This document shows positions 1 to 8,213 of a stretch of 10,703 nucleotides of DNA, one piece after another. Below the pieces are notes generated by a model. The model saw only the letters and a program-made list of their open reading frames with translations. It did not search any database and was not told where the DNA came from. Every line of letters begins with the position of its first letter. Within the stretch, counting starts at the first letter, position 1. A program made the translations under genes and the position numbers. This stretch comes from Chloroflexota bacterium (GTDB taxonomy: Bacteria > Chloroflexota > Dehalococcoidia > GIF9 > AB-539-J10), in the NCBI GenBank assembly GCA_020346965.1, contig CP070793.1:490524-501226 (forward strand). The letters are read 5' to 3'.

Positions 1-850
1 AAATGGGAGGGATATCCAACGGTGAAGGGAGGTAATCTACAATAGCGTTAAGCAATAACTCGATACCTCTATCTCTCAAGGCACTGCCACAAAGAACAGG
101 CACAATGCAATTAGCAAGCGTCAGTCTTCTTATAGCTGCCTTAATTTGAGATGCAGACACCTCTTGCCCGTCAAGGTACATCATCATAATATCCTCATCG
201 AGCTCGGCTAAGTCCTCAATCAATTTCTGTCGATGTTTGGTCAGCAAAGTCTCGCTATCTTCGTCAATTGAAGCTGAATTAGAATCGACCGAGAAAGGAG
301 CAATTTGATTCTCCACAAGGTCAATAATGCCCCGAAAGAGTTTTTCACTTCCTATGGGGAGCTGTATGGGTACTGCTTTGATTCGCAACCTCTCATTAAT
401 CATTGCCACCGTGTGATGAAAATCAGCACCAATCCTGTCCATCTTGTTAATAAAGCAAATCCTGGCCACGCCATATTTATCTGCCTGATGCCAAACAGCC
501 TCCGATTGAGCTTCCACTCCAGCTACACCATCGAAAATCACTACACCTCCATCCAACACACGGAGGCTACGCTCCACCTCAGCGGTGAAATCTACGTGCC
601 CAGGGGTGTCTATGATGTTTACACAATGATCATGCCAGTGACACGTCGTAGCCGCGGAAGTAATGGTAATACCTCGTTCTCTCTCTTGTTCCATCCAATC
701 CATTACCGCAGTCCCCTCATCTACACTTCCAACCTTGTAAGTTCGCCTTGTGTGATGTAATATCATTTCTGTGGCTGTCGTCTTGCCAGCATCAATATGA
801 GCGATGATCCCTATATTCCGTATTTTTGCCAAAGGGAAAGTCCGCGACAT
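1..850 (-). CDS. fusA: Elongation factor G, N-terminal part (runs off left edge)
   Basis: EF-G is the cytosolic GTPase that drives ribosomal translocation and, with RRF, ribosome recycling. The first 283 codons are present, starting at the ATG at 850-848, and the gene continues beyond base 1. The GTPase motifs are intact: P-loop AHIDAGKTT (residues 17-25), switch I with RGITIT (59-64), DTPGH (81-85), NKMDR (135-139) and CGSAL (254-258). The segment ends near the G-domain/domain II boundary ([11 protein letters not shown]). The residue after the helix ILHHT is Arg35, where E. coli EF-G has Gly; I attach no function to this. The start lies 42 nt after rpsG, with AAGGA about 8 nt upstream. It is the third gene of the str operon and is probably transcribed from the rpsL promoter. 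Identity is secure. Whether the C-terminal domains are intact cannot be seen. Confidence 0.97.
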   Translation of the reverse strand, partial: MSRTFPLAKIRNIGIIAHIDAGKTTATEMILHHTRRTYKVGSVDEGTAVMDWMEQERERGITITSAATTCHWHDHCVNIIDTPGHVDFTAEVERSLRVLDGGVVIFDGVAGVEAQSEAVWHQADKYGVARICFINKMDRIGADFHHTVAMINERLRIKAVPIQLPIGSEKLFRGIIDLVENQIAPFSVDSNSASIDEDSETLLTKHRQKLIEDLAELDEDIMMMYLDGQEVSASQIKAAIRRLTLANCIVPVLCGSALRDRGIELLLNAIVDYLPSPLDIPPI

Positions 851-892
851 CAGTTTATCCTTTGCTTCAGTTACTGTTTTTAGCACGACTTA

Positions 893-1366
893 TCACCAGC
901 GATAGTGAGCAAAGGCTTTGTTAGCCTCTGCCATCCTGTGAAGATCCTCACGTTTCTTAATTGCTGCTCCCCGACCTTGGGCAGCATCAATCAACTCGCT
1001 CGCCAGCCTTTCTTCCATAGATTTGCCACTACGAGCCCGCGCTGAAGCAATAAGCCATCTCATAGCAAGAGCGCGGCCTCGATCTTCCCTTACCTCTGTG
1101 GGAACCTGGTAAGTAGCCCCACCAACACGGCGGGACTTAACCATGAGAAGTGGTGTAGCATTTTTGATCGCCCGCTCTAAGGCCTCTTGAGGCTCACTAT
1201 TCACTTGCCGGGCAGTGAGTTGCAGGGCATTATAGACAATGCGCTCAGCTGTAGATTTTTGCCCTCGTATCATAAGCCTGTTAATAAACTTGGCTACCGT
1301 AATGCTGTTATATTTAGCATCAGGTGGCGGTATCCTCTTTACTACTTTTCTAGCTCCTCTTGGCAT
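893..1366 (-). CDS. rpsG: 30S ribosomal protein S7
   Basis: S7 is a primary 16S rRNA-binding protein that nucleates assembly of the 30S head and lines the E site. The 157-residue product matches the usual bacterial length of about 156. Family blocks are clear: PPPDAKYNS near residues 13-21, [25 protein letters not shown] (24-48, mentioned by its ends V24 and L48), [11 protein letters not shown] (about 82-92), and the C-terminal [12 protein letters not shown]. The start ATG follows GAGGAT at about 7 nt. The gene lies 12 nt after the rpsL stop, so the two are surely cotranscribed. In E. coli, S7 represses the str operon by binding the rpsL-rpsG intercistronic RNA. Here that gap is only 12 nt, so the same mechanism is unlikely in the same form. 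Confidence 0.98.
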   Translation of the reverse strand: MPRGARKVVKRIPPPDAKYNSITVAKFINRLMIRGQKSTAERIVYNALQLTARQVNSEPQEALERAIKNATPLLMVKSRRVGGATYQVPTEVREDRGRALAMRWLIASARARSGKSMEERLASELIDAAQGRGAAIKKREDLHRMAEANKAFAHYRW

Positions 1367-1378
1367 TAGATATCCTCG

Positions 1379-1795
1379 CTATTTTTGTGCCTTGGCCCCA
1401 TACCTGCTGCGACCCCGCTTACGATCAGATACTCCCTCAGTGTCCAAGGTGCCACGGACAATATGGTAACGAATTCCAGGAACATCTTTAACACGACCAC
1501 CACGAATCAACACTACTGAGTGTTCCTGCAAATTATGTCCTTCGCCAGGAATATAAGCGGTCACTTCCATACCGTTGGTTAGCCTAACCCTGGCAACTTT
1601 ACGCAATGCTGAGTTGGGCTTCTTAGGTGTAACAGTTTTGACCTGGACGCATACACCCCTTCTTTGAGGTGATCCCCCCTCAATCCATCTAACTACCCCT
1701 TTCATCGTATTTCGGGTGTAATGCAACGCTGGGACATCGCTTTTCTTTCCCACCTTTTGCCGCCCTTTACGAGCAAGTTGATTAACTGTTGGCAT
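1379..1795 (-). CDS. rpsL: 30S ribosomal protein S12
   Basis: S12 sits in the 30S decoding centre and controls tRNA selection fidelity. The 138-residue product is longer than the 124 residues of E. coli S12. The extra length includes an insertion between VPAL (about residues 21-24) and PQRRGVC (about 44-50), reading roughly [17 protein letters not shown]. The decoding-site loop [11 protein letters not shown] and the segment [13 protein letters not shown] are conserved. They carry the wild-type Lys and Asp positions whose changes give streptomycin resistance in other bacteria, so no resistance allele is seen. The start ATG follows GAGGAG at about 8 nt. It is the first gene of the operon rpsL-rpsG-fusA, with a promoter and a leader of about 130 nt upstream. 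Confidence 0.98.
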   Translation of the reverse strand: MPTVNQLARKGRQKVGKKSDVPALHYTRNTMKGVVRWIEGGSPQRRGVCVQVKTVTPKKPNSALRKVARVRLTNGMEVTAYIPGEGHNLQEHSVVLIRGGRVKDVPGIRYHIVRGTLDTEGVSDRKRGRSRYGAKAQK

Positions 1796-1927
1796 TCCTA
1801 TTACTCCTCTGTTTCAGGCAATCAAAAAGCCGTCTGGTCATATGCCGGTCTACTCCAGGAAAATTTGCTCGGCTTCAGCCAGCCGGCTTGTTAACTCTCT
1901 ACGTTTTTACCTTCTAGTAGACGCCAA
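1796..1927 (-). promoter_or_regulatory. rpsL leader with inverted repeats
   Basis: This is the predicted 5' untranslated region between the promoter at 1934-1962 and the rpsL ATG. On the minus strand GTCTACT (1922-1916) can pair with AGTAGAC (1854-1848), enclosing a region with a further small hairpin, CGGCT-GGCTGA-AGCCG (within about 1868-1892). The Shine-Dalgarno GAGGAG lies outside these helices, near 1804-1809. The pairing is read directly from the sequence. A role in ribosomal-protein autoregulation is inference, because no known leader family was recognised. There is no U-run after the helix to suggest an attenuator. Confidence 0.35.
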
Positions 1928-1933
1928 CTTACT

Positions 1934-1962
1934 AATTTAACACAAGGCAATTAGCGTGTCAA
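1934..1962 (-). promoter_or_regulatory. Sigma-A-type promoter of the str operon
   Basis: On the minus strand a perfect -35 box TTGACA (1962-1957) is separated by 17 bp from the -10 box TAAATT (1939-1934, four of six consensus bases). Transcription would start near 1927 and read into rpsL, rpsG and fusA. Box identity and spacing are seen directly; activity is inferred. Confidence 0.7.
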
Positions 1963-2156
1963 CCAGCAGGATTGAAATCGATACAGAACCCAATCCCAAT
2001 ATAGAGAATAAGCAGCAGTCTATCTGTACTTCATCGCGTGGATATGACCGGAGAATGGTCAATCAGCATTGAATTGCAGCGTAGAAACCAAGCGACTGAA
2101 AGGGTAGGATTACTCTAGAAAAAGCTTACTCGTTGGGAAACTTCGAATACTAACTG
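1963..2156. other. Intergenic region, U32 gene to rpsL promoter
   Basis: With the rpsL leader and promoter this makes a 361-bp stretch without a gene (1796-2156). Beyond the promoter I find no convincing open frame with a ribosome-binding site. I also see no GC-rich hairpin plus U-run that would terminate the U32 transcript, only an AAGCTTTTT tract (minus strand) without a real stem. Read-through from the U32 gene into rpsL is therefore possible. Confidence 0.5.
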
Positions 2157-3311
2157 CTAAGGCAGGTGTCTCCTTACTCCTGCCCTAACTTTGAACATAC
2201 CGCTATTGGCGAGGTTGCATAAATAGGTATTGAGCATACCTACGTACTCATCTACTTCTGTATGATCAAATTGTATGACTTCATCGGCTATTCGTTGACA
2301 ATAACTGCAGTTGCTACACCCGGATAAGCAATTCTGCTTCTTGAAGAAATCTATGAAACCCTCCAGAGCTTCGTTGTCTATATATAATTTGGGTGGTGAT
2401 GCAATAACGTCGTTTCTTACACCAGACAAATCAGATTGACCAAATCCAACTTTCGGAGTAATGATGTTTAAAATATCGTATAGATCCCCTTGATAATGAC
2501 GCGATGAATATGCCCTGGCAGCATGCAAAATTCGCTCGGTGGGCATCGACCTGCCACTGGTTTTGAACATATCGATACCTATATCTTCATAAACATGAAT
2601 GTCCTCGGGTCTTACCCATCGGCATTTAATGGCTTGCGAGATATCCCACAGTCTGTCCAGAGTACAACGTAGTACACAATAGTCCTCATAATAACCATTA
2701 AGTGGATTATAACTTTGACTGGCATGCCCCAGGGTATCATGGTGGTAATATTCGTAGGGGCACTGGTATAGGCAGAGATTATTAAGTAGTACGGTGAGTT
2801 CACAATTCACTGCGCTTCTGATAGCCTTAAGTGAAGCAAAGTCCCGGTTTACATTAATGTCCAGAGTAATAGAATGAGCGCCCAAAGATTCAAATAACTT
2901 GGCTCTGGCAACGCTGTTCACATGTGCAATGGTTGATACCCTTACTTCCAGCTGCGGAAACTGGCGCTTTATAAGCTCGATTAGATAAGGGATGCTCACC
3001 GTAACGCTATCCACGCCAATGCTACTTATCCATCTAATTTGCTCTAATAATTCTCGATGAGTATCCTCATCCCATTCCATATTACCCATACTGGGAGCAT
3101 TCAAGATATAATCAAACTTCAGACCCGCGGAATGAGCACGTTCGATGTATTCCTCTGCTTGATTTTCTACCATATGGATGTTATCAGTTCCTCTGCCTCC
3201 ACTACCTATCATTGAGGTGGGCAATACGCCATATATCTGCACCTCGGCGTCCAGTCTGCTTAGGGGCAATATCAAGTCTGGATCCCAATTCGTTGGTACT
3301 AGTAATTTCAT
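2157..3311 (-). CDS. U32 peptidase-family protein, putative iron-sulfur protein
   Basis: The 384-residue protein resembles the peptidase U32 family in its TIM-barrel-like first half and in the blocks NNLCLYQCPYEYYHH (about 177-191), RPEDIHVYEDIGIDMFK (234-250) and SGR (252-254). Studied U32 members (RlhA, TrhP, UbiU/UbiV) act in rRNA or tRNA hydroxylation or ubiquinone hydroxylation. Several bind a 4Fe-4S cluster through four cysteines. Here Cys180, Cys184, Cys212 and Cys216 form two CX3C pairs that could hold such a cluster. A second group, Cys328, 332, 335 and 338 (CX3CX2CX2C), lies near the C-terminus. No signal peptide or membrane segment is seen, so it is probably cytosolic. The ATG follows GAGGTG closely. 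The gene stands alone between the fatty-acid and str operons, with two promoters of its own. Substrate is unknown; protease activity should not be assumed. Confidence 0.75.
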   Translation of the reverse strand: MKLLVPTNWDPDLILPLSRLDAEVQIYGVLPTSMIGSGGRGTDNIHMVENQAEEYIERAHSAGLKFDYILNAPSMGNMEWDEDTHRELLEQIRWISSIGVDSVTVSIPYLIELIKRQFPQLEVRVSTIAHVNSVARAKLFESLGAHSITLDINVNRDFASLKAIRSAVNCELTVLLNNLCLYQCPYEYYHHDTLGHASQSYNPLNGYYEDYCVLRCTLDRLWDISQAIKCRWVRPEDIHVYEDIGIDMFKTSGRSMPTERILHAARAYSSRHYQGDLYDILNIITPKVGFGQSDLSGVRNDVIASPPKLYIDNEALEGFIDFFKKQNCLSGCSNCSYCQRIADEVIQFDHTEVDEYVGMLNTYLCNLANSGMFKVRAGVRRHLP

Positions 3312-3404
3312 GACACCTCGCTATGGCACATAATACTAAGATAAAGCTGGGCAGATGTACCGGATTCTAGATATTTCCTCGTGTTCAGCGAAATCATATG
3401 CTAT

Positions 3405-3417
3405 ATCGTGATACGAT
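3405..3417. repeat. Small palindrome at the U32 transcription start
   Basis: ATCGT-GAT-ACGAT is an inverted repeat with 5-bp arms. It overlaps the transcription start expected about 7 nt beyond the -10 box of the proximal promoter (3420-3448), the usual place for a repressor operator. Only the symmetry and position support this; such short palindromes also occur by chance. Confidence 0.25.
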
Positions 3418-3419
3418 GT

Positions 3420-3448
3420 ATTATGAATTCAAACAGATTTTTTGTCAA
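3420..3448 (-). promoter_or_regulatory. Proximal promoter P1 of the U32 gene
   Basis: On the minus strand TTGACA (3448-3443) is followed after 17 bp by CATAAT (3425-3420, five of six consensus bases). The start would lie near 3413, giving a leader of about 100 nt before the ATG at 3311. GGGGGTA directly precedes the -35 box, as GGGGTA does in the distal copy P2. Confidence 0.65.
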
Positions 3449-3625
3449 TACCCCCAAATTAATAGGTCACTATTCTGCATTCTGTCACCAAGGAATTACG
3501 CTGGGACCCTTCAACGGAGACTGCGATACCGAATAGAAAGGGACAAAACTCAAGTTACACTTTATATAGCTCTGTATTATAATCCGCAGCATTATGAACA
3601 TAAAGAATATTTTTGTCAATACCCC
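3439..3625 (-). repeat. Exact 16-bp direct repeat at both U32 promoters
   Basis: GGGGTATTGACAAAAA (minus strand) occurs identically at 3454-3439 and 3625-3610, one copy at each promoter. The repeats start 171 bp apart. Outside the boxes similarity is confined to the promoter core (TTCATAA around the -10), so the whole spacer was not simply duplicated. The coordinates given span both copies and the intervening DNA. Confidence 0.7.
3591..3619 (-). promoter_or_regulatory. Distal promoter P2 upstream of the U32 gene
   Basis: TTGACA (3619-3614) and CATAAT (3596-3591) are separated by 17 bp on the minus strand. This is the same arrangement and the same boxes as P1. It lies about 80 bp past the fabG stop codon and points away from fabG toward the U32 gene. 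The 389-bp gap 3312-3700 otherwise holds only P1, the palindrome and AT-rich sequence. I see no strong terminator for the fatty-acid operon, only weak 6-bp arms ATAACG/CGTTAT without a U-run. Confidence 0.6.
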
Positions 3626-3700
3626 TTTCCTATTACGTATAACTAGATAACGTGTAAAACCATAGCAGCGTTATATTATTGTCTGCCAATTAAGACTGAA

Positions 3701-4456
3701 TTAAGGAAATGCTCCCCCATCTATAGTGATAACCTGTCCAGTGATGTAGCCAGCTCTTTCACTGGCCAAGAAAGCTACTAGTTCAGCTACATCCTCAGGT
3801 TGACCAAAGCGCTGCAACGGGACCATTGCTAGTATAGCCTCTTTTCTTTCCGCAGGTAACTTATCCGTCATCCCGGTAACTATGAAGCCTGGAGCTACAG
3901 CGTTACAAGTTATATTACGAGAGCCCGCTTCTCGAGCTACGCTCTTAGTGAAAGCAATGATTCCACCTTTAGAAGCAGCATAGTTGCTCTGCCCTATATT
4001 CCCTACAATTCCAGTCACCGAAGATATGCTAATAATACGCCCCCACTCCTGCCTCATCATAGACTTCAGGGCAAACTTCGTGCACAGATAAGCTCCCCGC
4101 AAATTAGTATTCACTACATCGTCCCAGGCATCATCAGACATTCTCAACAAGAGGGTATCTCTATTTATCCCGGCATTGTTCACCAGAATATCAACTTTGC
4201 TCCATCTATCAGTCACCTGCTCCACCATGACCTTCACTGCTTCACTTTCCCGCATATCTGCTTCAACCGCCATGGCCTCCCCGCCATTATGGGTTATACT
4301 GTCTACTAAATTATCAGCGTCCACTTTATTGTCGGCTTCAATTGCCACATAATTGACTGCTACCTTGGAACCGAGGTCGGCGAGCTTCAAGGCAATAGCT
4401 TTACCTATACCGCGAGAAGCACCAGTAACCAGAGAAACCTTGCCTTCTAATTCCAT
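3701..4456 (-). CDS. fabG: 3-oxoacyl-[ACP] reductase
   Basis: FabG reduces 3-oxoacyl-ACP to (R)-3-hydroxyacyl-ACP with NADPH, the first reduction of each fatty-acid elongation cycle in the cytosol. The 251-residue protein is a classical short-chain dehydrogenase. It has the cofactor loop TGASRGIG (11-18), NNAG (93-96), structural Asn118, and the catalytic Ser146, Tyr159 and Lys163 in the context SNYAASKGG. The C-terminus GYITGQVITIDGG is typical of FabG. A short loop after residue 40 (ADNKVDAD) makes it slightly longer than the E. coli enzyme (244). It is the last gene of the operon, starting 9 nt after fabF, with only a weak AGAG upstream, so it probably depends on coupling to fabF translation. 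Confidence in the FabG call is high because of the fab neighbours. Confidence 0.93.
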   Translation of the reverse strand: MELEGKVSLVTGASRGIGKAIALKLADLGSKVAVNYVAIEADNKVDADNLVDSITHNGGEAMAVEADMRESEAVKVMVEQVTDRWSKVDILVNNAGINRDTLLLRMSDDAWDDVVNTNLRGAYLCTKFALKSMMRQEWGRIISISSVTGIVGNIGQSNYAASKGGIIAFTKSVAREAGSRNITCNAVAPGFIVTGMTDKLPAERKEAILAMVPLQRFGQPEDVAELVAFLASERAGYITGQVITIDGGAFP

Positions 4457-4465
4457 TATTGGTCT

Positions 4466-5731
4466 CTAACCATCGACGCGTCTAAATACCAGACTGCAAT
4501 TCTCTCCACCCAAACCAAAACTATTCTTCAGGCATACACTCACCTGGGCCTGCCGAGGCGTATTGGGCACATAATCCAGATCACAGGCGGGGTCGGGAGT
4601 CTGATAATTTATGGTTGGATGAATAATGCCCTTATTCATGATTAATATGGCAGCGATCGTCTCAATAGTCCCGGCCGCGGTAATGCAATGCCCAATCATG
4701 GACTTAGTAGTACTTATTGGGATCTTATACGCCTGCTCTCCAAACACCAGTTTAATAGCTTTTGTTTCAGTAACATCATTCAGTTTCGTGCTGGTTCCGT
4801 GAGCATTGATATAGTCAACTTCCTCAGTTTTCACTCCGGCGTTTTCCAGAGCGGTACGCATAGCATAAGCTTCTGATTCAGGAGCAGGAGCTGTTGCATC
4901 GTGAGCATCAAAGGACCAGCCAGTACCGGCAACTTCGGCTAGGATAAGTGCGCCTCGCTTCTTGGCATGTTCATAGCTTTCCAACACAAGCAATCCCGCC
5001 CCCTCACCATAGACGAAACCATTGCGATTGAGGTCGAATGGGCGACAAGCCTTGGTTGGGTCCGGTTCATGGGTCAGGGCTCCCAGAATATCTATGCCAG
5101 CCATCCCCACTGGTTCCAGACTGGCATCAGAACCTCCAGCTATCATCACATCTGCATACCCCAAGCGAATGAAATTGGCCGCCGTGCCTATGGCATCAGT
5201 GCCGCTGGCACAAAGACTGTTTACAGCGTTGTTAGGACCTTTAGCCCCCAACATCATCCCTACCTGCATGGATGCTGCACTGGCAGTTGACTTGTTAATG
5301 AAAAGTGGGTCGGCACCTCTCCTAGGTCCAGTTCTCTGGTATTGTTCCCATCCCCAAACAACATAACCCTGCTCTGTCATAGTGGAAATCGTAACACCCA
5401 CTCTTTCACAGTCTTCCTTAGACATATCCAGGCCAGCTGATTGCACTGCCTCTTTGGTGGCAGCTATGGCAAATTGAATAGTCCTTGAGGTTCGGTCAAC
5501 CACCTTCAAGTCCATATACTTTGCAGGATCAAAGCCATGCACCTCAGCATCCACCTTCACCCGAAACTTACTAGCATCAAAATGGGTAATAAGACCGATA
5601 CCCGATTTTCCGGCGACTAATCCCTCCCAAAACTCCTTTGCATTTAATCCCAAAGGATTAACAGTCCCCATACCGGTAACTACAATCCTCGGTATTTTTA
5701 TCGTACTCGCATATAGTTCAGTTTTGCTCAT
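4466..5731 (-). CDS. fabF: 3-oxoacyl-[ACP] synthase II (beta-ketoacyl synthase)
   Basis: This enzyme condenses malonyl-ACP with acyl-ACP to extend the chain by two carbons. I chose the ATG at 5731, giving 421 residues, because AGGAAAG lies 8 nt upstream. A GTG at 5740, overlapping the preceding stop as GTGA, would add three residues but has its Shine-Dalgarno too close. Numbering below is from the GTG. The catalytic triad is complete: Cys177 (NSLCASG), His314 (NAHGTST) and His351 (KSMIGHC), with Lys346. Near the C-terminus the loop normally reading GFGGTN in E. coli FabF reads GLGGEN (409-414). Leu410 therefore replaces the gating phenylalanine (Phe400 in E. coli), which could alter substrate access. 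It lies between fabL and fabG in the operon. A secondary-metabolite ketosynthase is less likely given the neighbours. Confidence 0.92.
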   Translation of the reverse strand: MSKTELYASTIKIPRIVVTGMGTVNPLGLNAKEFWEGLVAGKSGIGLITHFDASKFRVKVDAEVHGFDPAKYMDLKVVDRTSRTIQFAIAATKEAVQSAGLDMSKEDCERVGVTISTMTEQGYVVWGWEQYQRTGPRRGADPLFINKSTASAASMQVGMMLGAKGPNNAVNSLCASGTDAIGTAANFIRLGYADVMIAGGSDASLEPVGMAGIDILGALTHEPDPTKACRPFDLNRNGFVYGEGAGLLVLESYEHAKKRGALILAEVAGTGWSFDAHDATAPAPESEAYAMRTALENAGVKTEEVDYINAHGTSTKLNDVTETKAIKLVFGEQAYKIPISTTKSMIGHCITAAGTIETIAAILIMNKGIIHPTINYQTPDPACDLDYVPNTPRQAQVSVCLKNSFGLGGENCSLVFRRVDG

Positions 5732-5736
5732 TGCTT

Positions 5737-6747
<1,011 letters not shown>

Positions 6748-6751
<4 letters not shown>

Positions 6752-7779
6752 AATTTACCTCCTTGGCTGAATTTTGCTAATTCCGATTTCAAACTTTCAA
6801 CGACCCCCGCTTTAACAGCCTCCTTAGCGCTTTCTATAGCATTAGCTATATTAGCAGCCCGGCTGGCTCCATGTGCTATCTTCACAACCCCATCAACACC
6901 CCACAAAATACCACCGCCTTGCTTCTCAGTTTCGCTGGATATTTTTGTTGCTGGGAACAATGATTTAAACAATAATCTTGTTAACATGCGCAGGGGTGGG
7001 TGCTTTTTTAGTTTCTGCTCTGTCCAAACCTGGGCGTGACTTCCTATGCTTTCATAAAACTTCAGAAGAACATTGCCTACAAAGCCGTCGCAGACAACTA
7101 CGTTGGCTTTGCCGCTTAAAATATCACTGCCTTCTATGTTGCCAATGAAGTTCAAACCACTGTTTTTTAGAAGCGCATAAGCTTCATGCACTGCATCATT
7201 CCCCTTGCTTTCTTCACTTCCCGTGCTTAGCAAGGCTATTTTCGGGTCATTGATGTTAAGGAATCTCTCGGCATAGACCGAACCAGCAATAGCAAAAGTA
7301 AGAAATTGATGCGGTTTGCAGTCTACATTAGCTCCGAGGTCTACCATTACAGTATTAGGTGCAAAGCTCCCTAAAGAGCCAACAAGCGCCGGACGATATA
7401 CTCCATCAACCATCCCCATAAACTGAATAGCACTTATCGCAGCTGCTGCAGTAGATCCGGCACTCAATAACGCATCTGCTTCGCCCGATTTTACCATCTT
7501 TGCCGCTACTGCGACAGAGCAATTAGGTTTGCGGCGAATTACGTCAACCGGCGACTCATTTTCCTTGATAACATCGCTGGCTTCAACGACATTAATGGAT
7601 GAACCGTTGATGAGTTTGTACTTGGCTAATTCTCTTTCCAGAGTAGTGGAGGTGCCTACCAGGAAGATTTCTACATCATCCTTCTGAGTTGCAAGAACCG
7701 CCCCTTTTACTATTTCCTCAGGAGCGTAATCACCACCCATGGCATCCACAGCCACCCGTACTCTGCCATTTCGAATCAT
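6748..7779 (-). CDS. plsX: Phosphate acyltransferase PlsX
   Basis: PlsX transfers the acyl group from acyl-ACP to inorganic phosphate. The acyl-phosphate formed is used by PlsY to acylate glycerol-3-phosphate. It is a peripheral membrane enzyme. Family marks are AVDAMGGDYAPEEIVKGA near the N-terminus, SAGSTAAA, VVVCDGFVGNVLLKFYES and the C-terminal GGGILWGVDGVVKIAHGAS. With the ATG at 7779 the protein has 343 residues and begins 4 nt after the preceding stop. A GTG at 7797 would add six residues and overlap the upstream gene by 14 nt. Neither start has a clear Shine-Dalgarno, so the choice is tentative and translation is probably coupled to the gene before. Adjacency of plsX and acpP is common in bacteria. 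Confidence 0.95.
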
Positions 7780-7783
7780 ATTC

Positions 7784-8206
7784 TTATTTATTGTCACTTG
7801 AGAACTTGACTGTTGCCTCTCCTGTAACTATCATCTCGCCCTTTTGATTGAGGCACTCAAAATTGCAATTTGCGTATGATACATCATCTTTTTGCTCAAG
7901 GCAAATAATTTTGCCATTGATAGTCAGAGTATCTCCAGGACGTGCTGGCTCTTTGAACTTCGCACGAAGCGTACCACCAGACAGCCATTTTTGGCCAAAA
8001 GCCGAAGTCATCATCTCTGACACATAGGCCAAACTAAGCATACCGTGAGCAATAGTTCCACCCAAGGGAGTCTTATCAGCAAAAGACTTATCTATGTGGA
8101 TGGGATTAAAATCACCGGATGCCTCAGCATAAAGGTTAATGGTCTCCTGGGTAATATGTTTTACAACTGAATTAAGAGCCTTACCTTCTTGAATCTCTTT
8201 TAGCAT
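7784..8206 (-). CDS. MaoC-type (R)-specific hydratase, probable 3-hydroxyacyl-ACP dehydratase catalytic subunit
   Basis: This is a single hot-dog domain of 140 residues. It has the hydratase-2 signature YAEASGDFNPIHID (26-39) followed by GGTIAHGM (49-56). Asp32 and His37 match the catalytic Asp/His pair of PhaJ and of mycobacterial HadB. Such enzymes interconvert (R)-3-hydroxyacyl and trans-2-enoyl thioesters. The gene sits second in a fatty-acid operon without FabZ and directly after a FAS1-like hot-dog gene. I therefore infer that it dehydrates 3-hydroxyacyl-ACP as the active half of a HadAB-like pair. It begins 7 nt after the upstream stop with AGGTAAG overlapping that stop. The alternative is a PhaJ-like hydratase acting on CoA esters, but no polyhydroxyalkanoate gene is nearby. 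Confidence 0.85.
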   Translation of the reverse strand: MLKEIQEGKALNSVVKHITQETINLYAEASGDFNPIHIDKSFADKTPLGGTIAHGMLSLAYVSEMMTSAFGQKWLSGGTLRAKFKEPARPGDTLTINGKIICLEQKDDVSYANCNFECLNQKGEMIVTGEATVKFSSDNK

Positions 8207-8213
8207 TTCTTAC

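Noticed and set aside
305..760. Plus-strand open frame of 151 codons
   Set aside because: It is antisense to the conserved EF-G GTPase domain and has no recognisable motif.
3398..3646. Plus-strand frame of 82 codons with an internal FCQYP peptide repeat
   Set aside because: The peptide repeat is the translation of the duplicated promoter element; the 171-bp spacing is a multiple of three, so both copies fall in the same frame. No ribosome-binding site.
4967..5366. Overlapping plus-strand frames of 107 and 114 codons
   Set aside because: Shadows of fabF on the opposite strand, whose catalytic motifs are unmistakable.
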